In this document: positions 25,668 to 34,818 of the stretch, in pieces | Layout of the letters: each line of letters begins with the position of its first letter | How positions within the stretch are numbered: position 1 is the stretch's first letter | NCBI GenBank assembly: GCA_903823665.1 | Contig: CAIJTR010000017.1 | Span: 1-53,065, forward strand | Length of the DNA stretch: 53,065 bases | Direction of reading: 5' to 3' | From: an uncultured Rhodospirillales bacterium | Lineage (GTDB): Bacteria; Pseudomonadota; Alphaproteobacteria; Acetobacterales; Acetobacteraceae | Notes under the pieces: generated by a model | The model's input: the letters and a program-made list of their open reading frames with translations, nothing else | The model's database searches: none | Told to the model about the DNA's origin: nothing | Position numbers and translations under genes: made by a program

Positions 25668-26836
25668 GCCTTGGCCGCCTCACGAGTTTTATTATCCGGC
25701 AGCATGGAGCGGGCGATGATCTGCTTCATCACCTCCACACTGCCGCCACCAATCCGCCCAAGTCTGGCGTCAACGAAGGCGCGGGCAATTGGGTATTCCC
25801 ACATATATCCCCAGCCACCGAACAGCTGCAGGCACTGGTCCATCACCCGGCCCTGCAACTCTGTGCTCACCAGCTTCGCCATGGCGGCATCGACGGCATT
25901 CAAATCGCCCTTCAGATGCAACTCAATACAGCGATCAACAAACACACGCTGCATGGTCAGATCGGCCTTCATCTCAGCCAGCTTGAACTGCGTGTTCTGG
26001 AAGTCCGCCAGGGTCTGGCCAAACATCTTGCGGCTGACGGCGTAGTCCACCGTCCACTCCAGCGCCGCCTCAGACGATGCAATGGCGCGCACGGCTTGGA
26101 CCAGACGCTCCTGCGCCAACTCCGTCATCAGCTGATAGAAACCGCGCCCCTCTTCGCCAAGGAGATTGGAGACCGGGACGCGCAAGTCTTGAAAGAACAG
26201 CTCGGCGGTATCCTGCGCCTTGCAGCCGATCTTCTCCAGCTTGCGGCCACGCTGAAAACCAGGGCGATCCGTCTCTACAAGAATGAGGCTCACCCCCTTC
26301 GCCCGGGCCTTCGGGTCCGTCTTGCAGGCCAGCACGACCAAATCGGCGTTGAAGCCGGCGGTGATGAACACCTTCTGGCCGTTGATGACGTAATCATCGC
26401 CATCGCGAATGGCCGTGGTGCGCATGGCCTGCACATCGCTGCCGCCGCCGGGTTCCGTCATGCCAAGTGCCACAATCACCTCGCCCGTCGCCATCGGCGG
26501 CAACCAGCGGCGCTTCTGTTCCTCAGTGCCGTAGTGCACGAGATAGGGTGCTACGATATCCGAGTGTAGATAGAACGTCGGCCCAGTGGCCCCAGCACGC
26601 GCCATCTCCTCGATCATGATAGCGCCAAACAGAAAATCACCGCCGCCGCCACCATATTCTTCCGGCACCTCAGTGCAGAGAAGCCCAGCAGCACCCGCCG
26701 CCCGCCATGCGGAGCGCGGCACAATGCCATCGGTCTCCCACTGGGCATGATGCGGCATAATTTCGGTTTCGATGAACCGCTTGACCTGATCACGAAACAG
26801 ATCGTGCTCAGGCGCAAAGAGCGTTCTCGGAATCAC
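25664..26836 (-). CDS. Acyl-CoA dehydrogenase, long-chain-type active site
   Basis: 390 residues. FAD/substrate motif ALGMTEPGGGSDV (about 123-135) and the C-terminal LFGGWGYMWEYPIARAFVDAR are intact. The position that carries the catalytic Glu in medium- and short-chain enzymes reads IGGGSVEVM, without Glu, but ELAQERL (Glu at about 243) matches the alternative base used by long-chain acyl-CoA dehydrogenase (ELPQERL). It should introduce a 2,3 double bond into an acyl-CoA using FAD and an electron-transfer flavoprotein. It overlaps the flavin monooxygenase and CoA-transferase genes by 4 bases each. Confidence 0.92.
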   Translation of the reverse strand: MIPRTLFAPEHDLFRDQVKRFIETEIMPHHAQWETDGIVPRSAWRAAGAAGLLCTEVPEEYGGGGGDFLFGAIMIEEMARAGATGPTFYLHSDIVAPYLVHYGTEEQKRRWLPPMATGEVIVALGMTEPGGGSDVQAMRTTAIRDGDDYVINGQKVFITAGFNADLVVLACKTDPKARAKGVSLILVETDRPGFQRGRKLEKIGCKAQDTAELFFQDLRVPVSNLLGEEGRGFYQLMTELAQERLVQAVRAIASSEAALEWTVDYAVSRKMFGQTLADFQNTQFKLAEMKADLTMQRVFVDRCIELHLKGDLNAVDAAMAKLVSTELQGRVMDQCLQLFGGWGYMWEYPIARAFVDARLGRIGGGSVEVMKQIIARSMLPDNKTREAAKA

Positions 26837-28194
26837 AGGCTCCGCCTCAAATTATATTCTACTGCAGGCGGACGTGTGGACCACGGCAAAGCGGGCTTTT
26901 TGTCGATTCCGCTGTTGGCGTAGTCCCGCGCCAAATTCTTGCGATAGCGCCATGGGTCAAGTTCCAGACCATAGCGCGGACTGTCGGGGAATTGTTTCAC
27001 GGCGAATGCATGATCATCAGAAATCGCGGTCTGCATTGCTGTGCGATCGGGCAGCTTGATGGCACCGCTGGCAACCGCCGCCACGTATTCCGACTGATCA
27101 TCCATCATGCGAATATTGCTGCCGCCACTGACGTCGAAGAAGCCGACAAAGAACACACCTGGCAGGCTCGGGTGGACGATACGATTGTAGAGGTCGAGAC
27201 GAGTGCCATTGAGAGGGGACGTACCGGGAGGCAGATACTCAAACTCAGTCACGTAGCCAGTGGCCGCGATCACGGCATCGAACCGTTCCTTGCTGCCATC
27301 GACAAAGCTGATCTCATCGCCGGTGACAGAAGCAATACCCGGCTTCACCGCAATCCGCTTCCAGGCGATGTGCGAGACCAGGGTTGGATGGCTGATCGGA
27401 TGCGTGCGGGTCTTCGGCGTGCGGAAGCCCCATTGCTCCATTTTGCCATGAAACACTCGCGTCAGCATCGCACGTGCCCAGATGCGGATGGGCCACGGCA
27501 CCCACGGCTTCTCAATCGCCACCAGCGTGCGCGAGTTCGGCACACCAAACATCATGCGTGGCATGATCAACACCGGTGAGCGCGCGCACAGGACCGTATG
27601 CTCCGTTACGGTGCAGATATCGGCAGCAATATCAACGCCACTGTTGCCAGGGCCGATCACGAGGACACGCTTGCCAGCAAATGGCTCCGGCACACGATAA
27701 TCGTGGGCGTGCAGATACTCTCCAGTATACCCCTGCACATCCGAGGGGTGCCGCGGCTTGCTCTGATGCCCAGTCGCCACCACCACACCATCAAACACCG
27801 AGTCACTGCCATCGGTCAGATGCAGGCGATAGCGGCCATCCTCCGGCACGATGGATGCCACGCGCGACTTGAACCGAATGCGCCGCGTCAGGTCAAAATG
27901 CTCGGCGTATTCCGTAAAATAACGATGCATCTCGACATGATCGGGATAAAGCGAACAATCGGGGGGAAACGGAAAGTCGATGAACGCACTAACGCGCGCC
28001 TCAGAGTTGATATGCAATGAACGATACGCAGCCGAAAGGCCGCTATCGTTGTCGTAAACCCACAGGCCACCAATATATGAGCCGGCTTCAAGTATCGTGA
28101 CCTCGATGCCACGCGCCAGCAGATTTTTTGCGGCACAGAGACCACCTGCGCCAGCGCCGATGACGGCAAAATGCTTGGATGCTGTCGCTGTCAT
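26833..28194 (-). CDS. Flavin-containing monooxygenase (FMO-like)
   Basis: 453 residues, AGGG about 5 bases before ATG 28194. The N-terminal FAD Rossmann motif is VIGAGAGGLCAAKNLL, the FMO fingerprint is a variant (YTGEYLHAHDYR, Tyr for the usual Phe), the NADPH Rossmann motif is VIGPGNSGVDIA, and the ATGY motif is VIAATGYVTEF. Family members oxygenate N or S atoms or, in some bacteria, perform Baeyer-Villiger reactions. It is the first gene of a seven-gene operon, about 70 bases downstream of the palindrome at 28264. With the LLM enzyme, cupin and two BVMOs it makes five oxygenases within 17 kb. Confidence 0.9.
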   Translation of the reverse strand: MTATASKHFAVIGAGAGGLCAAKNLLARGIEVTILEAGSYIGGLWVYDNDSGLSAAYRSLHINSEARVSAFIDFPFPPDCSLYPDHVEMHRYFTEYAEHFDLTRRIRFKSRVASIVPEDGRYRLHLTDGSDSVFDGVVVATGHQSKPRHPSDVQGYTGEYLHAHDYRVPEPFAGKRVLVIGPGNSGVDIAADICTVTEHTVLCARSPVLIMPRMMFGVPNSRTLVAIEKPWVPWPIRIWARAMLTRVFHGKMEQWGFRTPKTRTHPISHPTLVSHIAWKRIAVKPGIASVTGDEISFVDGSKERFDAVIAATGYVTEFEYLPPGTSPLNGTRLDLYNRIVHPSLPGVFFVGFFDVSGGSNIRMMDDQSEYVAAVASGAIKLPDRTAMQTAISDDHAFAVKQFPDSPRYGLELDPWRYRKNLARDYANSGIDKKPALPWSTRPPAVEYNLRRSL

Positions 28195-28263
28195 GTCAAC
28201 CCTGGCCGCCGCATGTCGCTTCCCCCAAACCCATCGCGCGACATTCCTGTGCGCACATTTTTT

Positions 28264-28281
28264 TACTGATCAGTATGTTCA
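28264..28281 (-). promoter_or_regulatory. TACTGATCAGTA palindrome, shared operator copy 2
   Basis: An exact 18-base match to 16740-16757. On the minus strand it reads TGAACA, TACTGATCAGTA, then an A-tract and ATGT. The A-tract and ATGT also follow the copy at 37473 on its plus strand. It lies about 70 bases upstream of the FMO gene, the first gene of its operon. Confidence 0.65.
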
Positions 28282-28340
28282 CCACCCGATCGATTTATCA
28301 AGCCGTTTTTGGCCTTCGGCCCGGATTGCCCGGCTATTTA

Positions 28341-29105
28341 TCAATCGCCAAGATAGGCTGCGATGACAACCGGGTCCGCCTGAACCTCACGCGGCGGTGC
28401 GTCGGCGATTTTACGGCCAAAATCCAAAACCACCACGTGGTCAGACAATTCCATAATCACTGGAATGTCGTGCTCCACCAACAAGAAGCTGGTGCCGAAC
28501 CGTTCTCTTGTCCGGCGAATGAGCCCCACCATACGAGACTTTTCCGGCGCACTCATGCCCGCCATCGGCTCATCGAGCAGAATCAGGCGGGCCCTCTGCA
28601 TCAACGCCCGGCCAAACTCGACCTGCTTTTGCTGACCGTAAGACAGTCCAGCAGGCAGCATGGTGGCGGCGTCACCGAGTTCGAGGAAATCCAGCACCTC
28701 ACGCGCCGCTGCGTCGGTCTCAGCTTCCTCACGACGTGCCCGGCCAAACCGTAGCGCGCCTTCCAGCAGGCCGGATTGGCCGTGGCGGTAGGCCCCGACC
28801 TTGATATTGTCCAACACCGACAAACCGGCAAATAACGCGAGGTTCTGGAACGTCCGGGCCATGCCGAAACGAGCCACGCGCTCTGGGCGTGCGCCGGTGA
28901 CGTTATGACCATCAAAACTCACCTGCCCTGAGGTGGGCCGATACATGCCGCTGATGCAGTTTAACAGCGTCGTTTTGCCCGCACCGTTGGGACCGATTAC
29001 GGCGGTAACAGCGCCCTCAACGGCCTTGAAGCTCACCGCATCCAGCGCCACCAGACCGCCAAAGCGCATGCTTAGCGCATCGATCTCCATCAGCGCCCTG
29101 CTCAC
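28341..29105 (-). CDS. livG: Liv-type ABC transporter ATP-binding protein LivG
   Basis: 254 residues. Walker A GPNGAGKTTLLNCISG, LivG-type signature LSYGQQKQVEFGRALM, Walker B LILLDEPMAGMS, and the switch His in LLVEHDIPV. It carries the longer middle insertion usual for LivG. It is the last gene of the second Liv operon and overlaps LivF by 4 bases. A roughly 150-base gap with the TACTGATCAGTA palindrome separates it from the FMO operon downstream. Confidence 0.93.
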   Translation of the reverse strand: MSRALMEIDALSMRFGGLVALDAVSFKAVEGAVTAVIGPNGAGKTTLLNCISGMYRPTSGQVSFDGHNVTGARPERVARFGMARTFQNLALFAGLSVLDNIKVGAYRHGQSGLLEGALRFGRARREEAETDAAAREVLDFLELGDAATMLPAGLSYGQQKQVEFGRALMQRARLILLDEPMAGMSAPEKSRMVGLIRRTRERFGTSFLLVEHDIPVIMELSDHVVVLDFGRKIADAPPREVQADPVVIAAYLGD

Positions 29106-29866
29106 AGCGCGCCTCCGGATGATCCAAGATAAGATTCGCGGATTCGATCGCTCGCGGCAACCTCGGCGGCGCTGCCAGACATGACGATCACGCCGCGTTC
29201 CAGCACATACGCGGTGTCACAAATCTCAAGCGCCAACTTGGCGTTTTGCTCCACCACCAGCATGGCAGTGCCGAACGCCGCACGCACGGCACGCAACTGG
29301 GCGTAGATTGCTTTGACGATGATCGGTGCCAACCCAAGCGACAACTCGTCGATCAGCAAAATACGTGGTGCCGAGGCAAGAGCGCGGCCGAGCGCCAGCA
29401 TCTGCTGCTCACCACCGGACATCAGTCCCGCTTGCTGACGGCGGCGTTCAGCGAGGCGTGGAAACAGGTCATAGACTGCGGCAATACGTTCACGCCCAAC
29501 CGCCCGGGGCACGACAGCAGCGCCCACCTGAAGGTTCTCCTCCACAGTGAGATGTTTGAACACCAATCGCCCCTCCGGCACTTGGCCAAGACCAAGCCGG
29601 ACAATACGGTCAGCTCGCAATCCAGTGATGTTAGTGCCGGCAATCCGCACCGAGCCGCTGACCAAGGTGCCATGATGCAGCGGCAACAGGCCCGAAATCG
29701 CCTTGATCAATGTGGTTTTGCCCGCCCCGTTGGAGCCCAGTAGCGCCACCATACCGCCGGCCGGAATCGTCAGGCTGACATCGGACAATGCGGTTGCCTT
29801 AGCGGCATAGGCCGCGAAGACGCCTTGCACCTCCAGAACCGCCTCGGCTGAAGCCACGCCGCTCAC
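29102..29866 (-). CDS. livF: Liv-type ABC transporter ATP-binding protein LivF
   Basis: About 254 residues from GTG 29866, which overlaps the LivM stop as GTGA. The longer frame to 30079 lies inside LivM and lacks ATPase sequence. Walker A GSNGAGKTTLIKAISG, signature MSGGEQQMLALGRALA, Walker B LLIDELSLGLAP with DEL instead of DEP. The Leu substitution is common in LivF and should not abolish activity. It pairs with LivG encoded just downstream. Confidence 0.9.
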   Translation of the reverse strand: MSGVASAEAVLEVQGVFAAYAAKATALSDVSLTIPAGGMVALLGSNGAGKTTLIKAISGLLPLHHGTLVSGSVRIAGTNITGLRADRIVRLGLGQVPEGRLVFKHLTVEENLQVGAAVVPRAVGRERIAAVYDLFPRLAERRRQQAGLMSGGEQQMLALGRALASAPRILLIDELSLGLAPIIVKAIYAQLRAVRAAFGTAMLVVEQNAKLALEICDTAYVLERGVIVMSGSAAEVAASDRIRESYLGSSGGAL

Positions 29867-30927
29867 ACGCCGGAACCCTGACGGGACCCACGGGCTGCGA
29901 AACTGCGCGCGAGACCAGCGAGACCGCCAGGAGCCGTGATCAGCAGCACAGCCACCAGCACGCCAAAGGTGAGGTTGACCATCTGCGGCTGGTGGCCAAC
30001 CAGAAACTGCGCAACGCCACCCGGCAACACTTTCAGTTCCACAGTCGTCCCGACCAGCACCGATGGCAGCAGCAGCCACACAACAGCCCCAGCAATGCCG
30101 CCACGGATGGAACCCATGCCGCCGACAATGATCATTGCGATAAACTGAATCGCCGTGTCCAGCGTGTAGATCTCAGCGGACACGCTGGTGAAGTAATAGG
30201 CCTGCAAAGCACCAGCCAACGAGGCGATAGCGGAGCTGAACGCGAACACCTTTAGCCGCAGCATTCTAACGTCGATCCCCGATGCCGCTGCCGCCAATTC
30301 GTTGTCTCGCATCGCAAGCACAGCGCGACCCTCCCGCAGGCCCAACGTTGATTGCAGCATCACGCAGACCAGCACCACGAAGGGCAGGAGAAAGAAATAC
30401 CATTTCACATTGTTGTCGAGCTCAAAGCCCATGATGGTCGCATCACCCATCGTGACGCCTGCGACGTCATGAAAGGCGTATTGGTATTCGGCGAAGCAGA
30501 ACACCACGATGAAATGCAGAGCCAGTGTGGAGAGCACGAAATACAGGCCGCGCACCCGCAGTGACGGAAGGCCGGCGATCACACCCGCAATCGCACCGGC
30601 AATCGTCGCTGCTATGAGCGTTGCCGCGAATGGCAGCCCAAGTTGCTGGCCCGCCGCTGCCGCCGCCATCGCACCAACGGCGAAGAACGCCGCATGGCCG
30701 ACGGAAATCAGCCCGGCACAGCCGGTCAGAAAGTTCAGCGACACCGCACCGATGATCGAGATCAGCATCAGGTCTACCTGCGCCAGCCCAAGGTTCAGCA
30801 GAACCATGTTGCCAACGCGGTAGCCAAACACGGTCCGGGTGTTGAGCACGAAAGGAACGTAAAGCACGAAGCCGATGCCAATCGCCCAGCATAGGAGCCG
30901 TAGAACGGATGAGCGCAGTGTCGTCAT
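29863..30927 (-). CDS. livM: Liv-type ABC transporter permease LivM
   Basis: 354 residues, a highly hydrophobic inner-membrane protein. The LivM signature LTGCAGLISVGHAAFFAVGAM is present, as is the late QFIAMIIVGGMGSIRGGIAGA loop that contacts the ATPase. Unlike the copy at 10430 it is a stand-alone permease. It overlaps LivH and LivF by 4 bases each (ATGA and GTGA). Confidence 0.92.
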   Translation of the reverse strand: MTTLRSSVLRLLCWAIGIGFVLYVPFVLNTRTVFGYRVGNMVLLNLGLAQVDLMLISIIGAVSLNFLTGCAGLISVGHAAFFAVGAMAAAAAGQQLGLPFAATLIAATIAGAIAGVIAGLPSLRVRGLYFVLSTLALHFIVVFCFAEYQYAFHDVAGVTMGDATIMGFELDNNVKWYFFLLPFVVLVCVMLQSTLGLREGRAVLAMRDNELAAAASGIDVRMLRLKVFAFSSAIASLAGALQAYYFTSVSAEIYTLDTAIQFIAMIIVGGMGSIRGGIAGAVVWLLLPSVLVGTTVELKVLPGGVAQFLVGHQPQMVNLTFGVLVAVLLITAPGGLAGLARSFAARGSRQGSGV

Positions 30928-31790
30928 ACCCGGCCCAACTCGCGCTCACCAAACAGGCCCCAGGGCCTGACGAGCAGAATGATCAACAACGGCACGTAGA
31001 CGAAAATGTCGCGTGCTTTTGGCGAGATGTAGCCAGACGAAAGTTGCTCGATCAGCCCGACCAGCAAGCCACCGATGATGGCACCCGGAATACTCTGCAA
31101 TCCACCAATCACCACCGCTGGCAACGCCAACAGCCCGATGTTTTCCAACTCCACTGATGCAACCTGCAACTGACCCAAGAACACGCCGCCGATGGCCGCC
31201 AGAATAGTGCCGAGCGCCCAGGCCGTCGCATTGATCCGATTGACATTGACGCCGGACAGCACCGCCGCCTCATGGCTATCGGCCGTGGCGCGCATGAGCA
31301 AACCAGCTTTGGAGAAGCGAAAGAACACCATGAACAACGCCATGCACAGCCACGACACGCCGGCGGCTGTCGCATGGATTGCAGAAATACGAACCGAGCC
31401 CAGCACGAATGACCCTTCCGGAAGTCCAAGCCGAAGGGTCTGCGCACCACCGCCGAAGATGATGACAATCAGGGCGCGCAGGATGATGGAGAGTGCAATC
31501 GTGATCATCACCATCGCCAGCAGAGGCCGCCCAGCCAGAGGGCGGATCAGCAGCCATTGAATGACAACGCCAAGTGTCCCTGCCGCCACCACCACAAAAG
31601 CAATCGTGCCAACCAACGGCAGACCCAGAACGACCGATCCGGTCACCGCGAGATACGCCCCGGTGGCCATCAGCATGCCCTGGGCAAAGTTGAACACTCG
31701 GGTCGCCTTATAGATGGCGGCAAACCCGAGTGCGACGAGGCCGTACACGCTGCCCAGCATAAAGCCACTGGCCAGAAACTGCATCAACAT
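30924..31790 (-). CDS. livH: Liv-type ABC transporter permease LivH
   Basis: 288 residues with the motif GFAAIYKATRVFNFAQGMLMATGAY and the C-terminal PAVVIGGLQSIPGAIIGG loop; about eight hydrophobic segments. It is the first membrane gene of the second Liv importer, 38 bases downstream of its binding-protein gene, and overlaps LivM by 4 bases. Confidence 0.92.
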   Translation of the reverse strand: MLMQFLASGFMLGSVYGLVALGFAAIYKATRVFNFAQGMLMATGAYLAVTGSVVLGLPLVGTIAFVVVAAGTLGVVIQWLLIRPLAGRPLLAMVMITIALSIILRALIVIIFGGGAQTLRLGLPEGSFVLGSVRISAIHATAAGVSWLCMALFMVFFRFSKAGLLMRATADSHEAAVLSGVNVNRINATAWALGTILAAIGGVFLGQLQVASVELENIGLLALPAVVIGGLQSIPGAIIGGLLVGLIEQLSSGYISPKARDIFVYVPLLIILLVRPWGLFGERELGRV

Positions 31791-31828
31791 GAACGGCCTC
31801 GCAAAGTGAGTTGTGGTTCAGCGAGGCG

Positions 31829-33061
31829 TTACTGCAGATATTTGCCGAAATCGGCATATTCGCCATAAGACTTGAAGCTCTTGGTCGCGTAGTCAAACGA
31901 CAGCGGCTTCAGCGCCGTGAGGCCGAAATGATCGGTCGGCGTATATTTTAGCTCAGACGACAAACCGCCGGTGTTAGCGACGTAGCCGGTATTGAGCATG
32001 GCCGAGAGTTTCTCGCGCGTGGGTTCTGCCCCGGCCTTGCCGATGGCATCCGCCACCATGTTGCCGATGACGTAGCCGGCGACGTAGTTGACGTCGTCCT
32101 TCAGCGCACTGTGCCCGAATTTGTCAGCCGCAGCGGACAATGCCACGGACACTTTCAAGTCACTGCTGGCCGGCGAGAAGCAGCTGACGAAGTAATAGTT
32201 TTTGCCGGCATCCGGTCCAAGACCGTCATACACAGTGGGCGTGCCAAGATAGCTGATCGCGAATGCCGGCGCATTGATGCCGTATTGCAGCATCGCCTTC
32301 ATCACCAGGATCGAAGTCGTTGTTACCCCGTGAATGGCAACAAAATCCGGCTTCATCGCAAGAATATCAAGCACCTGCGGCGTGGCGTCAGCAGCCACGA
32401 CCTTGATCGGGATCGCCTTGAATGTGCCGCCGCGTGCGGTCACCGCGGCCTCCATGTAGCCCGCATATTCCTTTCCTGAGGCGACATCGAGATGAACGAG
32501 TGCTACCGTCGGCTGTTTCAGCGCCAGATGATCGGTGAAGAAGCCAACGCCGGTCTGCGCCATTTCCTTGAAGCCGCAGAATCCGCCATAGAAATACGGT
32601 GTTGGCGGCTCAACGGCGGCCTTGGCCGTGGTGTAGGTGCCAACCACTGGCAATTTCGAGCGCTTGATCAGCGGCACCATAGCGGTCTGAGCGCTCGAAT
32701 TGCCCATGCCCGAGGTGCCCAAAGCTGGCGTTTGGCTCACAAACTTCTCATATGCCACTCGCTCCGCGGTGGCGTCGTAGCGGGTGTCTTCAACCAGCAC
32801 ATTGATCTTGCGCCCGCCAACGCCGCCCTTCTCATTGACCACTTTAACTGCGTCTTGAAAGCCCTGGCCCCATGGGTTTTGCGCACCCGAGGAAGGCCCG
32901 CTCATGTCAGCCGTCATGCCCCAATCGATATGGTCGGCATAAACGCCATCCTGAGGCGATTCAAAATTGGCCGCACGTGCAGACGCGTTGAAAGCAAGGC
33001 ACAAAACAGCGCCGCTCAACAGCAACGCTTTCCAGCGAGAGGCGTGACGGATGGTAGGCAT
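31829..33061 (-). CDS. Liv-type ABC transporter substrate-binding protein
   Basis: 410 residues from ATG 33061, with GGAGGG 6 bases upstream; the frame extends to 33100 without support. Signal peptide MPTIRHASRWKALLLSGAV to about ASARA. The mature protein has the type I periplasmic fold (WGMTADMSGPSSG, VNEKGGVGGRKINVLVEDT). It is the first gene of the second Liv operon, so it is its dedicated receptor. It is not closely related to the tandem pair at 21941-24430, which makes four Liv-like receptors for two transport cores in this window. Confidence 0.9.
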   Translation of the reverse strand: MPTIRHASRWKALLLSGAVLCLAFNASARAANFESPQDGVYADHIDWGMTADMSGPSSGAQNPWGQGFQDAVKVVNEKGGVGGRKINVLVEDTRYDATAERVAYEKFVSQTPALGTSGMGNSSAQTAMVPLIKRSKLPVVGTYTTAKAAVEPPTPYFYGGFCGFKEMAQTGVGFFTDHLALKQPTVALVHLDVASGKEYAGYMEAAVTARGGTFKAIPIKVVAADATPQVLDILAMKPDFVAIHGVTTTSILVMKAMLQYGINAPAFAISYLGTPTVYDGLGPDAGKNYYFVSCFSPASSDLKVSVALSAAADKFGHSALKDDVNYVAGYVIGNMVADAIGKAGAEPTREKLSAMLNTGYVANTGGLSSELKYTPTDHFGLTALKPLSFDYATKSFKSYGEYADFGKYLQ

Positions 33062-33148
33062 GTTATTCCCTCCGATATGCAGCGCGGTTGGCCCGGCCAC
33101 TTGTTTTGCCGTCCAGCCCGGCCGCTCTAACCGGACATACGGGCTTCA

Positions 33149-33180
33149 TACTATCAGTTGTATAAGGATACTAATGAGTA
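33149..33180. promoter_or_regulatory. Degenerate TACT-N4-AGTA operator pair upstream of Liv operon 2
   Basis: TACTAATGAGTA at 33169-33180 matches the palindrome TACTGATCAGTA at 10 of 12 positions. TACTATCAGT at 33149-33158 looks like the same site with one base missing. They lie 88-120 bases upstream of the binding-protein start, just after the BVMO gene ends. Weaker than the other three copies. Confidence 0.4.
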
Positions 33181-33188
33181 GGCAAAAG

Positions 33189-34811
33189 TCAATCACTCTC
33201 GCCGGGTGCATGCTCCGGGGTTATCCGGAACCCTTCGTAACCATCAGCGGCCACCCGGTCACAGATACCCCGATAGCGTCCGATGCCACCGGCGTAGGGT
33301 AGAAACACACGCGGCTTGCCGGGAACGTTGGCCCCAAGGTACCAAGAGTTCGCTTTCACAAACAACGTCTTGTCGGCCTCGGCATTCACCTGCGTCACCC
33401 AATCACGCTCCGCTGATACGTCGGGCTCAATGCTGGCCGCCCCCCGCTCGCGCAACGTCGCAATACAATCGGCAATCCAGTCGATATGCTGCTCGATTCC
33501 CACGAGCATATTGACCAGCACCGACGGGCTGCCCGGCCCGGTGACGATGAACATGTTGGGGAAGCCTTCGGTCATCAGGCCAAGATAGTTGATCGGCCCC
33601 GCTGACCATTTGTCGGAAAGCTTCTTGCCATCCACGCCGCGAATGTCGATGGCAGTTAGTGCCCCAGTCAGAGCGTCGTAACCGGTGGCGAACACGATCA
33701 TATCGACCTCGTGCTCAACCGTTGCCGTGCGCACGCCAGCCGGCGTTATGGCTTCCAGCGAGTCCTCGCGCAGATCGACGAGTTTGACGTGCGGGAGGTT
33801 GAACGCCTCGTAATAGCCTGACGCCACGCAGATGCGCTTACTTCCCAGCGGGTGATCCGTAGGACACAGCTTGGCAGCCGTAACAGGGTCGTTGACGATC
33901 TCCCGAATACGCTCCCGCACGAACTCTGCGGCAGTGTCGTTGGCGGCCTGGTCGGTGTAGATATTGTTGAATGAGTGGACGAAATTCACCCCGCCGCCAT
34001 CCCAGCGCCGCTGATACTCCGCCCGCCGCGCTGCATCATCAACGTCAAGCGCGCCGACGGATGGGAACTCGTAGAGTGTGCCAACCTGTTTTGCACGGGC
34101 ACGAAATGCTGTTGAATTTTCTGCCCAATGCTGGCGCGCTGCATCGTCCAACGGCCGATTGCGTGAGGGGATGATGAAGTTGGGCGTGCGCTGAAACACG
34201 ACCAACTCGGCCACCTGCGGCGCAATAGCCGTCACTGCCTGTATGCCCGACGAACCAGTACCGATCACCGCAACGCGCTTACCCTGAAAATCAACGGGCT
34301 CCTCAGGCCATTGCCCTGTGTGGAATGAGAGGCCCTCGAAGCTGTCCACACCGGGGAAATCCGGTTTGCGCGTCACGGACAGGCCGCCGCTGGCAAGGAT
34401 CACAAAGCGCGCCTGCAAGTTTGCTCCCGCTTCCGTGGTGATGTGCCAAATCTGCTCATCCGCATTCCAGATCGAGGATGCCACGCGCGCCATGAATGAG
34501 ATATCGCGGCGAAGATCCAGCCGGTCAGCGACGAAATTGATGTAAGCAAGAATTTCCGGCTGTGCTGCGTAACGCTCGCTCCATTGCCAGTCCGCCTCGA
34601 TTTCCTGCGAGAACGAGTAGGAATATTGCAGGCTCTCGACGTCGCAACGTGCACCAGGATAGCGGTTGTGAAACCACACGCCACCAACATCCGGTGCAGC
34701 CTCCAGGCAATGCACGGACATGCCAAGCTCACGGAACTTGTGGATGGCATAGAGCCCTGCAAATCCGGCACCCACCACCACAATGTCGAGTGCCTCGAGC
34801 TTATTGGTCAT
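33189..34811 (-). CDS. Baeyer-Villiger monooxygenase (type I), copy 1
   Basis: 540 residues from ATG 34811 (MTNKLEALDIVVVGAGFAG), with GGAGGT about 9 bases upstream; ATG codons at 34835 and 34832 precede that site. FAD motif GAGFAG (14-19), the Baeyer-Villiger fingerprint FEGLSFHTGQWP (158-169), and NADPH motif GTGSSG (184-189). The segment YPGARCDVESLQYSYSF is shared with cyclohexanone- and steroid-type enzymes. It converts ketones to esters or lactones with NADPH and O2. It follows the esterase gene by 7 bases, so the ester product can be hydrolysed at once. Confidence 0.93.
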   Translation of the reverse strand: MTNKLEALDIVVVGAGFAGLYAIHKFRELGMSVHCLEAAPDVGGVWFHNRYPGARCDVESLQYSYSFSQEIEADWQWSERYAAQPEILAYINFVADRLDLRRDISFMARVASSIWNADEQIWHITTEAGANLQARFVILASGGLSVTRKPDFPGVDSFEGLSFHTGQWPEEPVDFQGKRVAVIGTGSSGIQAVTAIAPQVAELVVFQRTPNFIIPSRNRPLDDAARQHWAENSTAFRARAKQVGTLYEFPSVGALDVDDAARRAEYQRRWDGGGVNFVHSFNNIYTDQAANDTAAEFVRERIREIVNDPVTAAKLCPTDHPLGSKRICVASGYYEAFNLPHVKLVDLREDSLEAITPAGVRTATVEHEVDMIVFATGYDALTGALTAIDIRGVDGKKLSDKWSAGPINYLGLMTEGFPNMFIVTGPGSPSVLVNMLVGIEQHIDWIADCIATLRERGAASIEPDVSAERDWVTQVNAEADKTLFVKANSWYLGANVPGKPRVFLPYAGGIGRYRGICDRVAADGYEGFRITPEHAPGESD

Positions 34812-34818
34812 TGCGATA

